Assembly (NCBI RefSeq): GCF_007565055.1
Contig: NC_044564.1
Span: 72,560,563-72,624,562 of the forward strand
Length of the DNA: 64,000 nucleotides
Reading direction: 5' to 3'
Source of the DNA: Rhinopithecus roxellana
Lineage: Eukaryota > Chordata > Mammalia > Primates > Cercopithecidae
Shown: positions 47,346 through 58,182 of the stretch, piece by piece
Position numbering within the stretch: the stretch's first letter is position 1
Layout of the letters: every line of letters begins with the position of its first letter
Notes under the pieces: generated by a model
The model's database searches: none
The model's input: only the letters and a program-made list of their open reading frames with translations
Told to the model about the DNA's origin: nothing
Position numbers and translations under genes: made by a program

Positions 47346-47613
47346 AAATAGCAGTCTCTTCCACATCATATGGTTGCTGCTTTCTCTGATTATAATATTG
47401 ACCAAGTGGCTCTGTCACACCACTGAGTTGCTATCTACTTCAGCTTGATTTTGAAATTACTGGTTAAGATAAAAGTATTTTCTACTCTGGGTTTAATTTT
47501 AATGTGTCTTAGTGGTCTCTCTGAGAATATAATGACTAAAAATTACTGTTTTCTTGCACTTGCTCTTTAATGTTGAAAACTTTTAATTTTTATGAATTTT
47601 CTTGAATCATATA

Positions 47614-47991
47614 CAGTTGACCCTTGAAAAATTTGGGGTTTTGGGTGCCAGTCCCTCATGTAGTCGGAAACCTGTATGTAACTTTTTATTCTCCAAGAAT
47701 TTAACTACCAGTAGTCTTATGGATATTATAAACAGTTGATTCTTACATATTTTGTATATTATATACTGTATTCTTATAACAAAGCTAGAGAAAAGAAAAT
47801 ATTAAGAAAATCATAAAGGAGAGAACTATTCATTAAGTGGAAGTGGATCGTCATAAAGGTCTTCATCTTCACCTTCACGCTGAGTAGGGTGAAGAGGAGG
47901 AAGAAGAGGGGAGGTTGGTCTTGCTGTCTCAGGGGTGCCAGAGGTAGAAGAAAAGCCACGTATAAATGGACTTTTTCTCAAGGATCAACTG
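47614..47991 (+). mobile_element. Tigger-family (Tc1/mariner) non-autonomous element
   Basis: The left end cagttgacccttgaaaaat and the right end ctcaaggatcaactg are terminal inverted repeats. The left end is preceded by TA, the target of this superfamily. The middle (aagtggaagtggatcgtcat) matches a common MER44-like Tigger derivative by memory. Confidence 0.8.
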
Positions 47992-48691
47992 TGATTAAAA
48001 GGGTTCCAATTATCTTGTCCTGTTAATCTGGGAGTTAGGTGGCAGTCAGATTTTTTAAGCTTTTGAAGCAAGAGCTGAGGCTAAGTGTGAGCAGGTGTCA
48101 GGATTTAATACAAGGTGATGAAACAGAATCAAGCTGCCTGATCTTAGAGCAGATATATAGAAATGCTTAGGGACTGGGAAGCAGTAGATGAGAAGCTAAG
48201 CAGCAGAAGAATGAGAAAGAAATCCATATTAGACAGTAGAACAAGGTGGGCATTTGAAAAGTATAGGCAGAATTTTTCCCCTCTTTTTTGAGGGACAGGG
48301 TCAATCAGCTAGGGGACTCTAGAATCCACCCTTGAGCCACAGTCTTGATAAATTTATAAAATCACCTCAAAATTTATTGATAGTGCCCATCAGGTTTTCT
48401 ATAAGCCATCCACAAAATGTAATAAAAAAGATAAAAATTGTCAAAATATGTGTTTAAAGGTATGGTTTTAGGCTGATGGTTCCATAGTTTAATTTGTGGG
48501 AGGAAGAAACTAAGTAAATTCCGTAACTGATAATTGGAACAGTTGATAAAATGTTAGAAAAAGTAAAGTCCTGGATTTTGTGTCTCTGAAACATAGAGCC
48601 CATTAATGTGAATGAAGTATTCATTTTTTTGTCAGCAGTTTTCTCGGTTTGCTGATGATACTGCTCATGTAAACTAGCTTTAAGAAGGTAC

Positions 48692-49005
48692 TCTGGGCTG
48701 CATGTGGTGGCTCACACCTGTAATAATCCCAGTGCTTTGGGAGGCTGAGGGTGGGAGGATCACTTGAGCCCAGGAGTTTGAGACCAGCCTAAGGAACAGA
48801 GGGAGTCCCTGTCGCTACAAAATTAAAAAAAAAACAAAAAACTTTAGCCAGGCGTGGTTGTGCATGCCTGTAGTCCCAGCTACTTGGAAGGCTGAGGATG
48901 GGAGGATCACATAAGCCCGGGAGTTTGAGGCTGCAGTGATCTATGATTGTGTCACTGTACTCCAGCTTGAGTGACCGAGTGAAGTGCTGTCTCCTAAGAA
49001 AAAAA
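48692..49005 (+). mobile_element. Alu (J type), sense
   Basis: From ggctgcatgtggtggctcac to gctgtctcctaagaaaaaaa, with a short insertion (taat duplicated in taataatccc). Confidence 0.92.
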
Positions 49006-49496
49006 TGTCTATCTTCGTGACCATTGGATCCTCCTCCTCCGACTACCTTGTATAATCAGTTACTCTCTCTGCTGTGTTTTCATAATTGTTAGATTTCCTC
49101 TTGTTTTTCAGATTGTGTCCTTTATTTGAGGTTTGACATTAAGTACTTTTGTGTGATATGTAGTTGTACAGTATCCTAGAGAAACTATTGAGAAAGAAAG
49201 TTGAAAACCCAAAGTGTTTTTTCTGCTGCTCTTTTATTAGTGCAATTGATAGACTAATTTTATTGGAAGTATTCTTATGCAGCTGAAATACCTTGGCAGA
49301 TAATGTGATAAAATTGCTTACTTTAAACAACTGTTTTGATTCACTGGGAACTTAAAGAGCTTGTTAAAAATTACCTTTCTAATTTAGATTTAGATAGACA
49401 AAAAAGGCATACTGACAGGTTGGAGATAAATCTTTTAAAATCAAACATACATTTTTGTAGCATGTGGTTTATGGATTATATTGTTACTGGTTTCCT

Positions 49497-49590
49497 TTTA
49501 GTAAAATGGCATGACAAGAAGTAATATATAAATTGTTTTTTCTTAATGTATAAAATACCTAAAGGAAATTGAGTTTAAAAATAAAGTAGA
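49497..49590 (-). repeat. unidentified about 90-bp element, copy 1
   Basis: The block tagtaaaatggcatgacaag...aaattgagtttaaaaataaa aligns by eye at roughly 75% identity with 52377-52465. It is followed by an Alu right-end remnant (49590-49649). No known family was recognised. Confidence 0.6.
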
Positions 49591-49649
49591 CTGCTGTCCA
49601 GACTGGGTGACAAAGTAAAACCCTGTCTCTGTCTCTTAAAAAAAAAAGC
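49590..49649 (+). mobile_element. Alu right-end remnant, sense
   Basis: gtccagactgggtgacaaag and aaccctgtctctgtctctta with an A run. Only the last 60 bp of an Alu. Confidence 0.8.
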
Positions 49650-50431
49650 AGGACATGTGCTACACTTGCCAATGCTAAAGCGACCATGTTTACTCTTTTC
49701 TGAAATTCCGTAGGAGGATATGATGTTTTCATACCTAGAAAGGCCAATGGTTGTGACTAACCTTGAAATATAAGTCTTCAGCAAATGAAAGACACTTGCA
49801 ATTTGTAGCCCAGTGATAGCAAATCAAGAATGATATAAAATCATATCGCAGCTTGGGTAGTGGTTTTGAGAATGCTTAATGGCCATTTGTTAGGAAAGGT
49901 AAAGTTACTATAGATTTAAAAAACATACTCATTCTCTGAGGTGTCACACTGAAATTAGGGCTAACTTTTGTAATCTTTGGTATTTGTCATCTATACTTAG
50001 GTAATTTGGATAAAAACAATACTCTTTTACCACAGTGGTACACCTGAAAACAAAGTCATCTTTTTGGATGGCTCAACTTCTTCGCTTCTGTAATAAGCTA
50101 TTAGCCTACCTAGCTGCTCACCTGGTCCCCAGAGCCATATTAGAATTCCAGCGTTCTGGGCCTGGATCAGAGTACATAGCCCCAAATCTTCTTCTGTATA
50201 GTTCTATCACCATTGATATTTGAGTAAATATATTCTGTGACATATCAATAATCTTACCTGCTTCTCTGGATACTGTAAAGTCAGCCTTCTTTTGAGTTAG
50301 TTTAGATCATCAGAAAACTCTGTACTTGGACCCCAGTAGCTGAGATTTTTTTGTCTTTTTTTTTTTGGCTGAATAACGTGTTACATTATGCCTGTGGCTT
50401 TATCCAGGGTTTGCTTAAAAGAGAAGTAGTA

Positions 50432-50719
50432 TGACCGGGCACGGTGGCTCACACCTGTAATCCCAGCACTTTGGGAGGCCGAGACGGGCAGATCACCTGA
50501 GGTCAGGAGTTTGAGACCAGCCTGTTCAACATGGTGAAACCCCGCCTCTATTAAAAATACAAAAAATTAGAAAGGCATGGTGAAACACACCTGTAATCCC
50601 AGCTACTCTGGAGGCTGAGACAGGAGAATCACTTGAACCTGGAGGTGGAGGCTGCAGTGAGCCGATATCATGACATTTCACTCCATCCTGGGCAAAAAAA
50701 AAAAAAAAAAGAAAAAAAG
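50432..50719 (+). mobile_element. Alu, sense
   Basis: From gaccgggcacggtggctcac to gggcaaaaaaaaaa. The last part of the right monomer is shortened before the A tail. Confidence 0.94.
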
Positions 50720-51004
50720 TAATATAACATTTCCTTTTGCTTTTGTTATTGAGAATATTGCCTATTATATCACTCTGTATTCATTTATAAAGCCCAATGT
50801 GAGAAATTTCCTTCAGAGTTTCAGGTAACAAAAATGTTTGTTTTCTTTGATAAAGGATATTTTCTTATCTTTTAGATTATAAAAGAGGTATCATTTATTT
50901 TGTTTTTTTACCCTAGCTGCCTGGGAGCACAGGGCCAAATTTGAATGTTAATTGTAGGAATTATGTCAAGAAATTTTGTAAATTAATTTAAAAATAGTTG
51001 TACA

Positions 51005-51172
51005 TACTGGGAGTTAGCAAACTATGGCCCACCCACTTCTTTTTGTAAATCAGGTTTTATCAGAACACAGCCATAGTCGTTTATTTATGTATTGCCTATT
51101 GCTTTTGTGCTACAGTGGCAGACTTGAATAGTTGCTCTGGCCTTTTACAGAAAAAAGATTTCTAGTCCTGAT
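51005..51172 (+). mobile_element. short non-autonomous hAT copy, same end type as the 8.2-kb element
   Basis: It opens gttagcaaactatggccc, the same end as the hAT at 8181. The typical middle (caggttttatcagaacacagccat) and a closing ggccttttacagaaaaaag follow. It has no coding capacity. It lies between FOCAD 5' end and coding exons. Confidence 0.7.
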
Positions 51173-52367
51173 ACAAATAGTTACATGTGGGTCAGACCAA
51201 ATGCAATATAAAGCAGTATGATTACTGTTAGATGTAGCTAGTTGGAAGAGGCTTAACAGAGTGTGCTATGAAAGGAGTTTAATATTTAAGCAGTGGAAGC
51301 ATATAGAAGACATTTTATGTGGGAGAGAAGAAATGAAATCCTGTAGAATTGAGCAGAATTTGAACATTTGGGACCATTTTGGAAACTGTTTTAGCTAGAT
51401 GAGAATTACAGCAGTGGAAATGAAGTTGAATGGGCAAGACTGTTGATAGGAAGGCATAAAAGCTAGGCACCAGAATTTGCATTTAATCCAACAAACAACT
51501 GAAAACCCACTATGAAAATTTGACGGAAATGATGTGATGGGAACAGCATCACATCATTTCAGTACAGCTAGTCTGACAGCAGTGTACGAACTCAGCATGG
51601 AGAGCCCCAAGACTAAGCAGTTACTGGAGTAAGCCTGCCATGAGGAACTAAGATAATGAATCTAGAATGAAGAGGAAGAGTAACCTCTGAGGTGCTGGCA
51701 AGAAGGAAGCCGATTTTGTGGCTGACTGGATTTAGAGAGTGGTGGTGAAGGATATTGTGAGAGGAGAACTGGGGAAAAATGAACTGGAGTGACAGTTTTT
51801 TTAGAGGAAATAGTGTTTTGTTTTTGATGTCCCTGGTTTCTGGTGTTTTAGAGCCTCCTAAGAGAAAGTATGGAAGTGTTTGGAGATCTGTGTGAGATGA
51901 TGACTGAGCTGTGGGAGAGTTTATATGCAGGAACAATAGCACAAGGCAGAGTGGCTGGGGAGTGCCTCCAGGAAGGAAGATAGCACTCGAGGAGCAGAGT
52001 GCACGAAAGAACAGGAGGAGTCAGTAAAACAGTGTTTCCCAATGTGTATACCAGGACAGACTGATAGTATAGATGGTTAGCAGGTATTTCCATTTTTGCA
52101 TGGCCAGATAGATTTGATAAATTCTGGGTTAAGCAAAGTTAAATAGACTTCTTGTATTAGACCCTCTCATGTTCTTTAATAATATGCACCATTATTTATA
52201 TCTCCAATATGATCTCTACCTCCAAGTTTAGATTCCTGTATTCGACTTTGTATGAGACATTTCCCCTTGGGATATCTGTGAGGCATCTAAAACTTAACTG
52301 TCCAAAATGGAATTCCTTGTCTTCCTCACAAAACTTGGTTCCCCATCTCAGGTGATGGCAGCTCTAT

Positions 52368-52465
52368 CTTTTTTTTTTAGTAAAAAATGCCATGGTAAGA
52401 AGTAACACTGAAATTGTATTGTTCCATGTGTAAAATGGCCAAAGGAATTGAGATTAAAAATAAGG
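52368..52465 (-). repeat. unidentified about 90-bp retroposon-like element, copy 2, in an L2
   Basis: On the minus strand the block ends ccatggcattttttact followed by ten A, like a short retroposed RNA. It interrupts L2 text (ggtgatggcagctctatc on the left, gttgctcagattaaaaacct on the right). An Alu then inserted beside it. Confidence 0.6.
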
Positions 52466-52473
52466 TTGCTCAG

Positions 52474-52765
52474 ACTGGGCATGGTGGCTCACGCCTGTAA
52501 TCCCAGCACTTTCGGAGACCGAGGCAGGAGTTTGAGACTAGCCTGGCCAACATAGTGAAACCTGTCTCTACTAAAAATACAAAAATTAGCTGAGCGTGGT
52601 GGTGGGTGCCTGTAATCCCAGCTACTTGGGAGGCTGAGGTAGGAGAATCACTTGAACCTGGGAGGTGGAGTTTACAGTGAGCTAAGATCGCACCACTGCA
52701 CTCCAGCCTGGGTGACAGAGTGAAACTCTGTCTCACCAAAAAAAAAAAAAAAAAGGAAAAAAAAA
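52474..52765 (+). mobile_element. Alu, sense, 9-bp target duplication
   Basis: From gggcatggtggctcacgcct to gtctcacc plus A tail. The target duplication gttgctcag lies at 52464-52472 and again just after the tail. A deletion (gaggcaggagtttgagacta) shortens the left monomer. Confidence 0.94.
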
Positions 52766-52831
52766 AAGTTGCTCAGATTAAAAACCTTGGAGTCATCCTT
52801 GACTCCTTTCTCCTATGTTTTGTTTTGTTTT

Positions 52832-53105
52832 TTTCCTTTAACAGAGTCTCACTCAGTGACCCAGGCTGAAGTACAGTGGCACAACCTCAGCTTATTGCAA
52901 CCTCCACCTCCTGAGTTCAAGTGATTCTCCTGTCTCAGCCTCCTGAGTAGCTGGGATTACAGGTGCATACCACCATGCCTGGCTAATGTTTGCATTTTTA
53001 GTAGAGACATGGTTTCGCCATGTTGGCCAGGCTGGTCTCAGGTGATCTGCCTTCCTCAGCCTCCCAAAGTGCTAGGATTACAGGTGTGAGCCACTGTGCC
53101 TGGCC
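52832..53105 (-). mobile_element. Alu, antisense, facing the sense Alu
   Basis: From cctttaacagagtctcactc to gagccactgtgcctggcc. It lies some 65 bp after the sense Alu, so the two can fold into a long RNA hairpin. Confidence 0.93.
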
Positions 53106-54149
53106 CTTTCTATACTCTTATCCAATCCATTAGCAGCCGCATTGGCTTTCCCTTCAAATGTATCCAGAATCTGACCACGTGGTACCTCAAGTGATTGTAT
53201 TGAAACTCTACCACCTCTTTGTGCAGTAGCTTTCCATTTCACTCAGGATAAATGTGTCAGTCTCTGTAGTGGCATACAAGGCCTTTTATGACCTGGCTTC
53301 TCATGAATCCTCTGGCCTGATTTGCCATTCTTTTCCTCTTTTGCTCTGCTACATGCACATCTCTTTGTTCTTCCTAAGACAGGGCTTAAGCAGTTTATTA
53401 GCTTAGGATTTTTTCCTGTGCCTGTGACACTCTTCCCCCTAGATATCTGTTTGGCTTATCTAACTTCCTTTCCTCCTCTAGATCTGTTCACATGCCACCC
53501 TCTCTAGAAGAGACTGACCTGGACTACCATATTTAAAATAGAAAGAGTGCACTTCTCCCATTTCTCATCCCCTTTATTCTGCTTCACTTTTTTTTTATTA
53601 GCATTTACCATCTTCTAACATATTTTATGTATTATTTGTTTAAAAAATTATCTGCTGCTTTCTACTAGACTGTAAGCTCCATGAATGCAGAGATTTTTGC
53701 CTATTTTGTTCACTGATATAACTCAAGCACCTAGAACTGTGCTGGACACACAATAGGCAACTAATAAGTATTTGTTAAATGAGAGAATGAATTTCAAGAT
53801 GGGAGTATATGTCCCCATAGCATCTTTCTTTCACCCATGGAGATATTTTTTTCCTGTGTTTCCTAGGGACACACTTTAGGAGATTCTGTTGTAAGTATTA
53901 TGGAATTCAAAGGAGGAGAAAATTATAAGAAAGTCGTGATTGACACAATTGGGAAGTTAAAACATTTTGACCTGCTTAAGCTAATAAGTAGATTTAGATA
54001 GGAAAATAGTTTACAATCTTATAACAAGTTGTTTCAGTGTTGTGGAATGTCAAATTCGGGGAGGAAAGTTGGACATAGATATTGAAGAAAAATACCAGGA
54101 TAAATTACCCGTTCAGGGAGTTTAGCTTTGGATTAAAGGGTGGAAAGTA

Positions 54150-54379
54150 CAGATTGAGTACTCCTTATCTGAAATGCTCGGGACCAGAAGTGTTTTGGAT
54201 TTGGATTTTTTCAAAAAAATTTGGAATATTTGCATATACTTTAAACCGGTTGAAAATCCAATCTGAAAATCCAAAATAGTCCAATGAGCGTTTCTTCTTA
54301 GTGTCACGTCAGTGCTCAAAAAGTTTCAGATTTTGTAACATTTTGAATTTTGTATTTTCAGATTAGGGTTGCTCAACCT
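54150..54379 (+). mobile_element. MER2-like Tigger element
   Basis: Left end cagattgagtactccttatc and right end attagggttgctcaacct are the terminal inverted repeats, with TA before and after. The middle holds the repeated phrase tggattt/gaaaatcc typical of MER2. Confidence 0.82.
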
Positions 54380-54663
54380 ATAGTTAGAGAAGGCTGCAGG
54401 TTCATTACAATATGCTTTGTTTTTTGAGATCAAGGGAACTTGGTTTTTCTGCTTGTTATAAGTTAATCTAGGGTTGTTTATTGAGATGAATTTTAATTTT
54501 AATTATATTGTAATAAGTAGGTGACCTAGAATACCCTGTTTTTCAAAGTAGTGTAATTTGGTAGGTTCAGTGCTTCTTGAAAATGGGATAAATTGGGATC
54601 CTTAGGAAATCCTCTTTTTAGTTCCATGCTCCTGCTTTACCACCTGCCTTCCCCATCCTTTTG

Positions 54664-54745
54664 CATGCTTTTCTTTCCCTCCCTCCCTCCGTCTTTCTTT
54701 TTTCTTTCTTCCTTTCTTTTTATCTTTCTTTCTCTCTCTCTTTTC
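54664..54745 (+). repeat. polypyrimidine tract (CCTT/TTTC)n
   Basis: About 80 bases of almost pure C and T on the sense strand. Such tracts can form triplex DNA. Confidence 0.9.
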
Positions 54746-55345
54746 TTTACTTGTGAGCCCAGTAGGAATGATAAGTGAGATATAAATATTGAAAGTTGAT
54801 GCTAATTGTTTGCTTGTTCCTCCTGTAGGAAACAAGCAGTCTGTTTTAACGTGTGAATTTCTAGGTCTTTTCTACACTTCTTGAAAAAAGTTCACCTAGG
54901 CTTCACATTTGTCACTAGCAGTTGGATTAGTGCTTAGATGAAAGCTTGTGCCAAAGTGAGGCATAGATGAAGTAATTTTATGACAGTTTGATTCTTTCTC
55001 TCTTATAAGTTTTGATCCACAAAAGAATTAATTTCTTTTTCAAATGTGTGGTTGAACTTTTGGATAGTTTTTTCATTTCCGTAGTGCGAATTCATCTTTT
55101 TCAGGGTTAGCTCTCATGGGAAAAACCAAAAGCTGTTGGGCATTTTTAGTTTATTTATCAATCATGACATTTGAGTGCTGAATGACAATGAAGTTATTCC
55201 AAGGATTACTCTGCAGAGCCCTGTGCTTTATTTCCATTGTTGTCTTTGGAATGGATTACATTCACATTATTTGAGGAATAATTAATTGGAGCTCCAATTC
55301 AGACCAGTTGGAAGACTAACAAATATTCTTTTGTTTTGGTTACAG

Positions 55346-55377
55346 AAGCTGCATACATACATGTAAGAGAAGCAAAA
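55346..55377 (+). other. FOCAD: FOCAD 5'UTR part of first coding exon, with ATGTAA start-stop uORF
   Basis: The exon begins after the acceptor ttggttacag (ending at 55345). The 32 nt before the start codon contain ATG TAA at 55361-55366, a start codon followed at once by a stop. It is in a different frame from the FOCAD ATG at 55378, and 11 nt separate the two. The upstream ATG has a weak context (T at -3, T at +4). The main ATG has A at -3. Confidence 0.8.
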
Positions 55378-55434
55378 ATGTCAGATGATATCAGGAAAAG
55401 GTTTGAATTTCCAAATTCTCTTATCCAATCACAG
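55378..55434 (+). CDS. FOCAD: FOCAD (focadhesin), first coding exon, codons 1-19
   Basis: The exon encodes the focadhesin N-terminus, MSDDIRKRFEFPNSLIQSQ, which matches the human protein as I remember it. Focadhesin is a large protein of about 1,800 residues, mostly helical-repeat. It was reported at focal adhesions, has tumour-suppressor activity in glioma, and is also linked to SKI-complex stability and a childhood liver disease (literature knowledge). The start is the first ATG after the acceptor apart from a start-stop uORF, and A at -3 supports it. The donor CAG|gtaatt follows at 55435, leaving the intron in phase 0. The next intron holds MIR491. No damage is visible in the exon. Confidence 0.97.
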
Positions 55435-56127
55435 GTAATTTTGTTTGTTTATTTTTGCTCATGGTAACAAACCTGTTCTGTGGATTGTTAACTGAACTTT
55501 ATATATTTAACATTAAATATTTTATTCTACATGTAGAGATTTATATTATTTTATGAAGTAACTTTTATGAGTTAATTTGAAAATATGTATTTGACATAGG
55601 AAAGCAAATATTTGAAACTGATCAATTTCAGCTTCTGTTTATATATCATACTTTTCTTCCTAGAGATAATAAAACCTTGATTAACTAGTAGGCTCCTGAA
55701 TATGGTTTTTTTTTTTTTTTTTTTGGCCTATAATTATTGGGAACACAGGTAAATAGTTATATGTCCACAGAGCATGAGGGATTAATATTTAAGAAGACAT
55801 ATCCTACCCCTTATATAGAGTTTTATAATAATGACATTTAATAAGTAAAATATCCTGGATTAAAAAATTTGATGTATCTACTAAGATAGGAGATTGTGAT
55901 AACTTTAAAGAGCTTTTCAATAGTTAAATGGTTAAAACAAAGATGGCTTTCTGGTTAGCCTTTAGCTAACTAGAAACATTCTGGTTAATCAAGGTATCAT
56001 AATAGCTTATTGTCTTTTCTTGTGAGAGTAAAGCTAACAGATCAGCAGAAGCCATCTTGAAGACTTAACAACGTACAGCACCTTGGATACTTTCAACAGT
56101 TAACTTCGGAGATGTCTGCTGTGGGAA

Positions 56128-56211
56128 TTGACTTAGCTGGGTAGTGGGGAACCCTTCCATGAGGAGTAGAACACTCCTTATGCAAGATTCCCTTCTACCT
56201 GGCTGGGTTGG
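56128..56211 (+). ncRNA. MIR491: microRNA precursor mir-491
   Basis: The 84-nt hairpin matches the remembered hsa-mir-491 precursor. The 5p arm (AGUGGGGAACCC..., 56143-56164) and 3p arm (CUUAUGCAAGAUUCC..., 56177-56198) are both intact, with a short loop between them. The stem pairs ttagctgggtagtgggg with the ctacctggctggg side. The gene lies on the same strand as FOCAD, in the intron after the first coding exon, so it is likely cut from the FOCAD primary transcript by Drosha and Dicer. No separate promoter was recognised nearby. miR-491-5p is reported to target BCL2L1 and EGFR in tumour studies (literature). Confidence 0.96.
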
Positions 56212-57834
56212 AGTCATATCCTACAGGTCCTTACCATGAAGATAGAAGATGAAGGCTTGGAGGATACTGTTCGCAGTTTTATTTTTCTGTGCCTGGAGTC
56301 TCTTTGTTAGCATAGACAATCAAGAAATAAGAAATGCCCATATATGTTACTGTTAAATTAGGTGAAAAGTATATATATATTTATATATATAATTTAGCAT
56401 AGGATGTCTATTTGAATTCTGTTATGGAACACTTAAGTAGCAGTGTAGGTTGATTTATCCTTGGGTTTTGTATTTTAAAAAATCAGTTTAGGCTAATATC
56501 TCTGATTTGTTAGAAGATGAAGTGAAGAGTATGTTAGAGAAATTGAATCTGGTGGGGAATGGGGAATTAAGCTTCTTTTCTTTTAGTTCTTTTTCTAAAT
56601 ATGAACTATAGCTTTTTCTTTGTCGCTATTGTGTTTCATATTAGTTTTGTTAGGTTCTTGTGATTGTGTCCTGTCCTTTGCAAATATTTCTTATTGTTCT
56701 TCTGTAACTACTGCTCAATATTAGCACCATATTTCATTGATTCACACACACTTTTTTTTCAGATTTTAACATCTTTGAAATTTAATTGCCTCTAGTAATT
56801 GATGGCAGCAGTTGAGATACAGTTGGTATTGCCTGCACATTTGTGAACTTGGGCATGATTTTCTACATGAGTCTAAAAGAACTCTTGTGTGACTATAAAA
56901 CCAAAATTCTAACTTATAAGAAGCATTGTATATCATAGACTAATTGGCAGCCTTTTTTCTTTCTTAGTGGTACACAGTATAATGGTGCAACTTGGAATTC
57001 CTGGTCAGTTACATTCAGTGAAATATGGTATATTTTGTAAAACAGGAGCTCAGCCTATCCACGGGCGCTCAGTTCTTGTTACTATTCCTTTTACTAGGAG
57101 ATAAGAGACAGAAAGTTGGACTAAACTTAATATTCACGTAAATGAATGACTTATATCGCAAAACTAGACCACAAGCACCGTGGTCTTAAATCATTTCCAA
57201 TGTGTGAAATACAAAGAGAAAAATGAGGAAGGAGTGGGTGCTGTGTTTTTATTTGAGCTATCTTTGCAGGACTGGCAGCTATTCACAGCTATACTGTAAT
57301 TTGGTCCCAAGTGCAGGCTGGACAGTTGTTGCAATAGTGAAGTTTTTTCCAACCCGTACACAGAATGGCAATGATTGTTACTAGCCTATTGTGCTGAAGA
57401 ACTAGGGGAATAAAGTTGAGGTAGTAGGAGGTAATGATATTTATGTCTTTATATAACCAGCACTCCTATAAGAGACTTGAATTTAATTTTGGGTTTTTTG
57501 ACTAAAGCAGGATATGGGAAAACTTTAGAGATTTATGAGACTGAAAGCTTATGTTTAAATTGAATTTAAGGGCTGAAACCTATAAAAATGATAAAGGAAT
57601 CAAAATTATATGGCCTACAGGAGGGAGAAGGGTGGTGGTGGAGGGAAGCCCTATTGATTCACGTCTGTTTGCGCCATAGTCATAAAGACGAGTTTTCTTC
57701 TTATTCGTTAACGGTGTGATAAAGCATGATGGATTTCATTTCAGTGCAAAGATGATTTTAAAAACTATGCGGTTTCTCACTCATGTCTTAATGGAGTAAG
57801 CAATCTCAAGTTATCTTCTGAGACTGACAGCAAT
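56212..57834 (+). other. FOCAD: intron between MIR491 and second coding exon
   Basis: No repeat of note apart from a TA run near 56370-56390. Non-coding. Confidence 0.65.
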
Positions 57835-58005
57835 TTGAACCAAAAATCTGGCAGTTTTCTTAACCTCTATGCACTATAGTTGCTTATTGGTAACCTGGGA
57901 TAGATATGCCTACTTTGAGAACTATTCTGAAGATTAGAAATTATGCATGTGGAGTGCCTAATTCAATGCCTTCTACATAGCACACACTTAGTAAATGGGA
58001 ATTTT
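57835..58005 (+). repeat. MIR SINE, sense, just before FOCAD second coding exon
   Basis: gttttcttaacctctatgca, ctgaagattagaaattatgc and acatagcacacacttagtaa are MIR text. Confidence 0.65.
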
Positions 58006-58107
58006 ATTTATTCCCAATTGACTACCTGATACACTCATATCAACTAGTATTGATATTTGGAAATAACTTCTAAGGGACTGTGTTCATTAATTTTATTTGT
58101 TTTTTAG

Positions 58108-58182
58108 GCTGTGGGTCATCTTATTGCTGCAGTCCTAAAGGAAAATGGTTTTTCAGAAAAGATTCACCAATCTACAAATCAG
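58108..58182 (+). CDS. FOCAD: FOCAD (focadhesin), second coding exon, codons 20-44
   Basis: A 75-nt exon encodes AVGHLIAAVLKENGFSEKIH followed by QSTNQ, continuing the focadhesin N-terminus. The acceptor is ttgttttttag ending at 58107 and the donor is CAG|gtctgt at 58183; both introns are phase 0. As an exact multiple of three it could be skipped without a frameshift. The donor (gtctgt) departs from consensus at +3 and +4 and is weaker than that of the previous exon. No stop codon or indel is present. Confidence 0.96.

Larger units (their letters stand above)
52310..53785 (+). mobile_element. L2 LINE, sense, carrying three later insertions
   Basis: L2 text before (ggtgatggcagctctatc), between (ttggagtcatccttgactcc) and after (53107-53785) the insertions. 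The end is agactgtaagctccatgaat...aataagtatttgttaaatga. This is a well-preserved 3' part of L2. Confidence 0.8.
53790..55345 (+). other. FOCAD: intron before the first coding exon
   Basis: Contains the MER2-like element and the pyrimidine tract. The final ttttgttttggttacag is the acceptor of the first coding exon. Nothing else was seen. Confidence 0.65.

Noticed and set aside
47018..47347. 109-codon open frame
   Set aside because: It lies in an old interspersed repeat and has no similarity I know.
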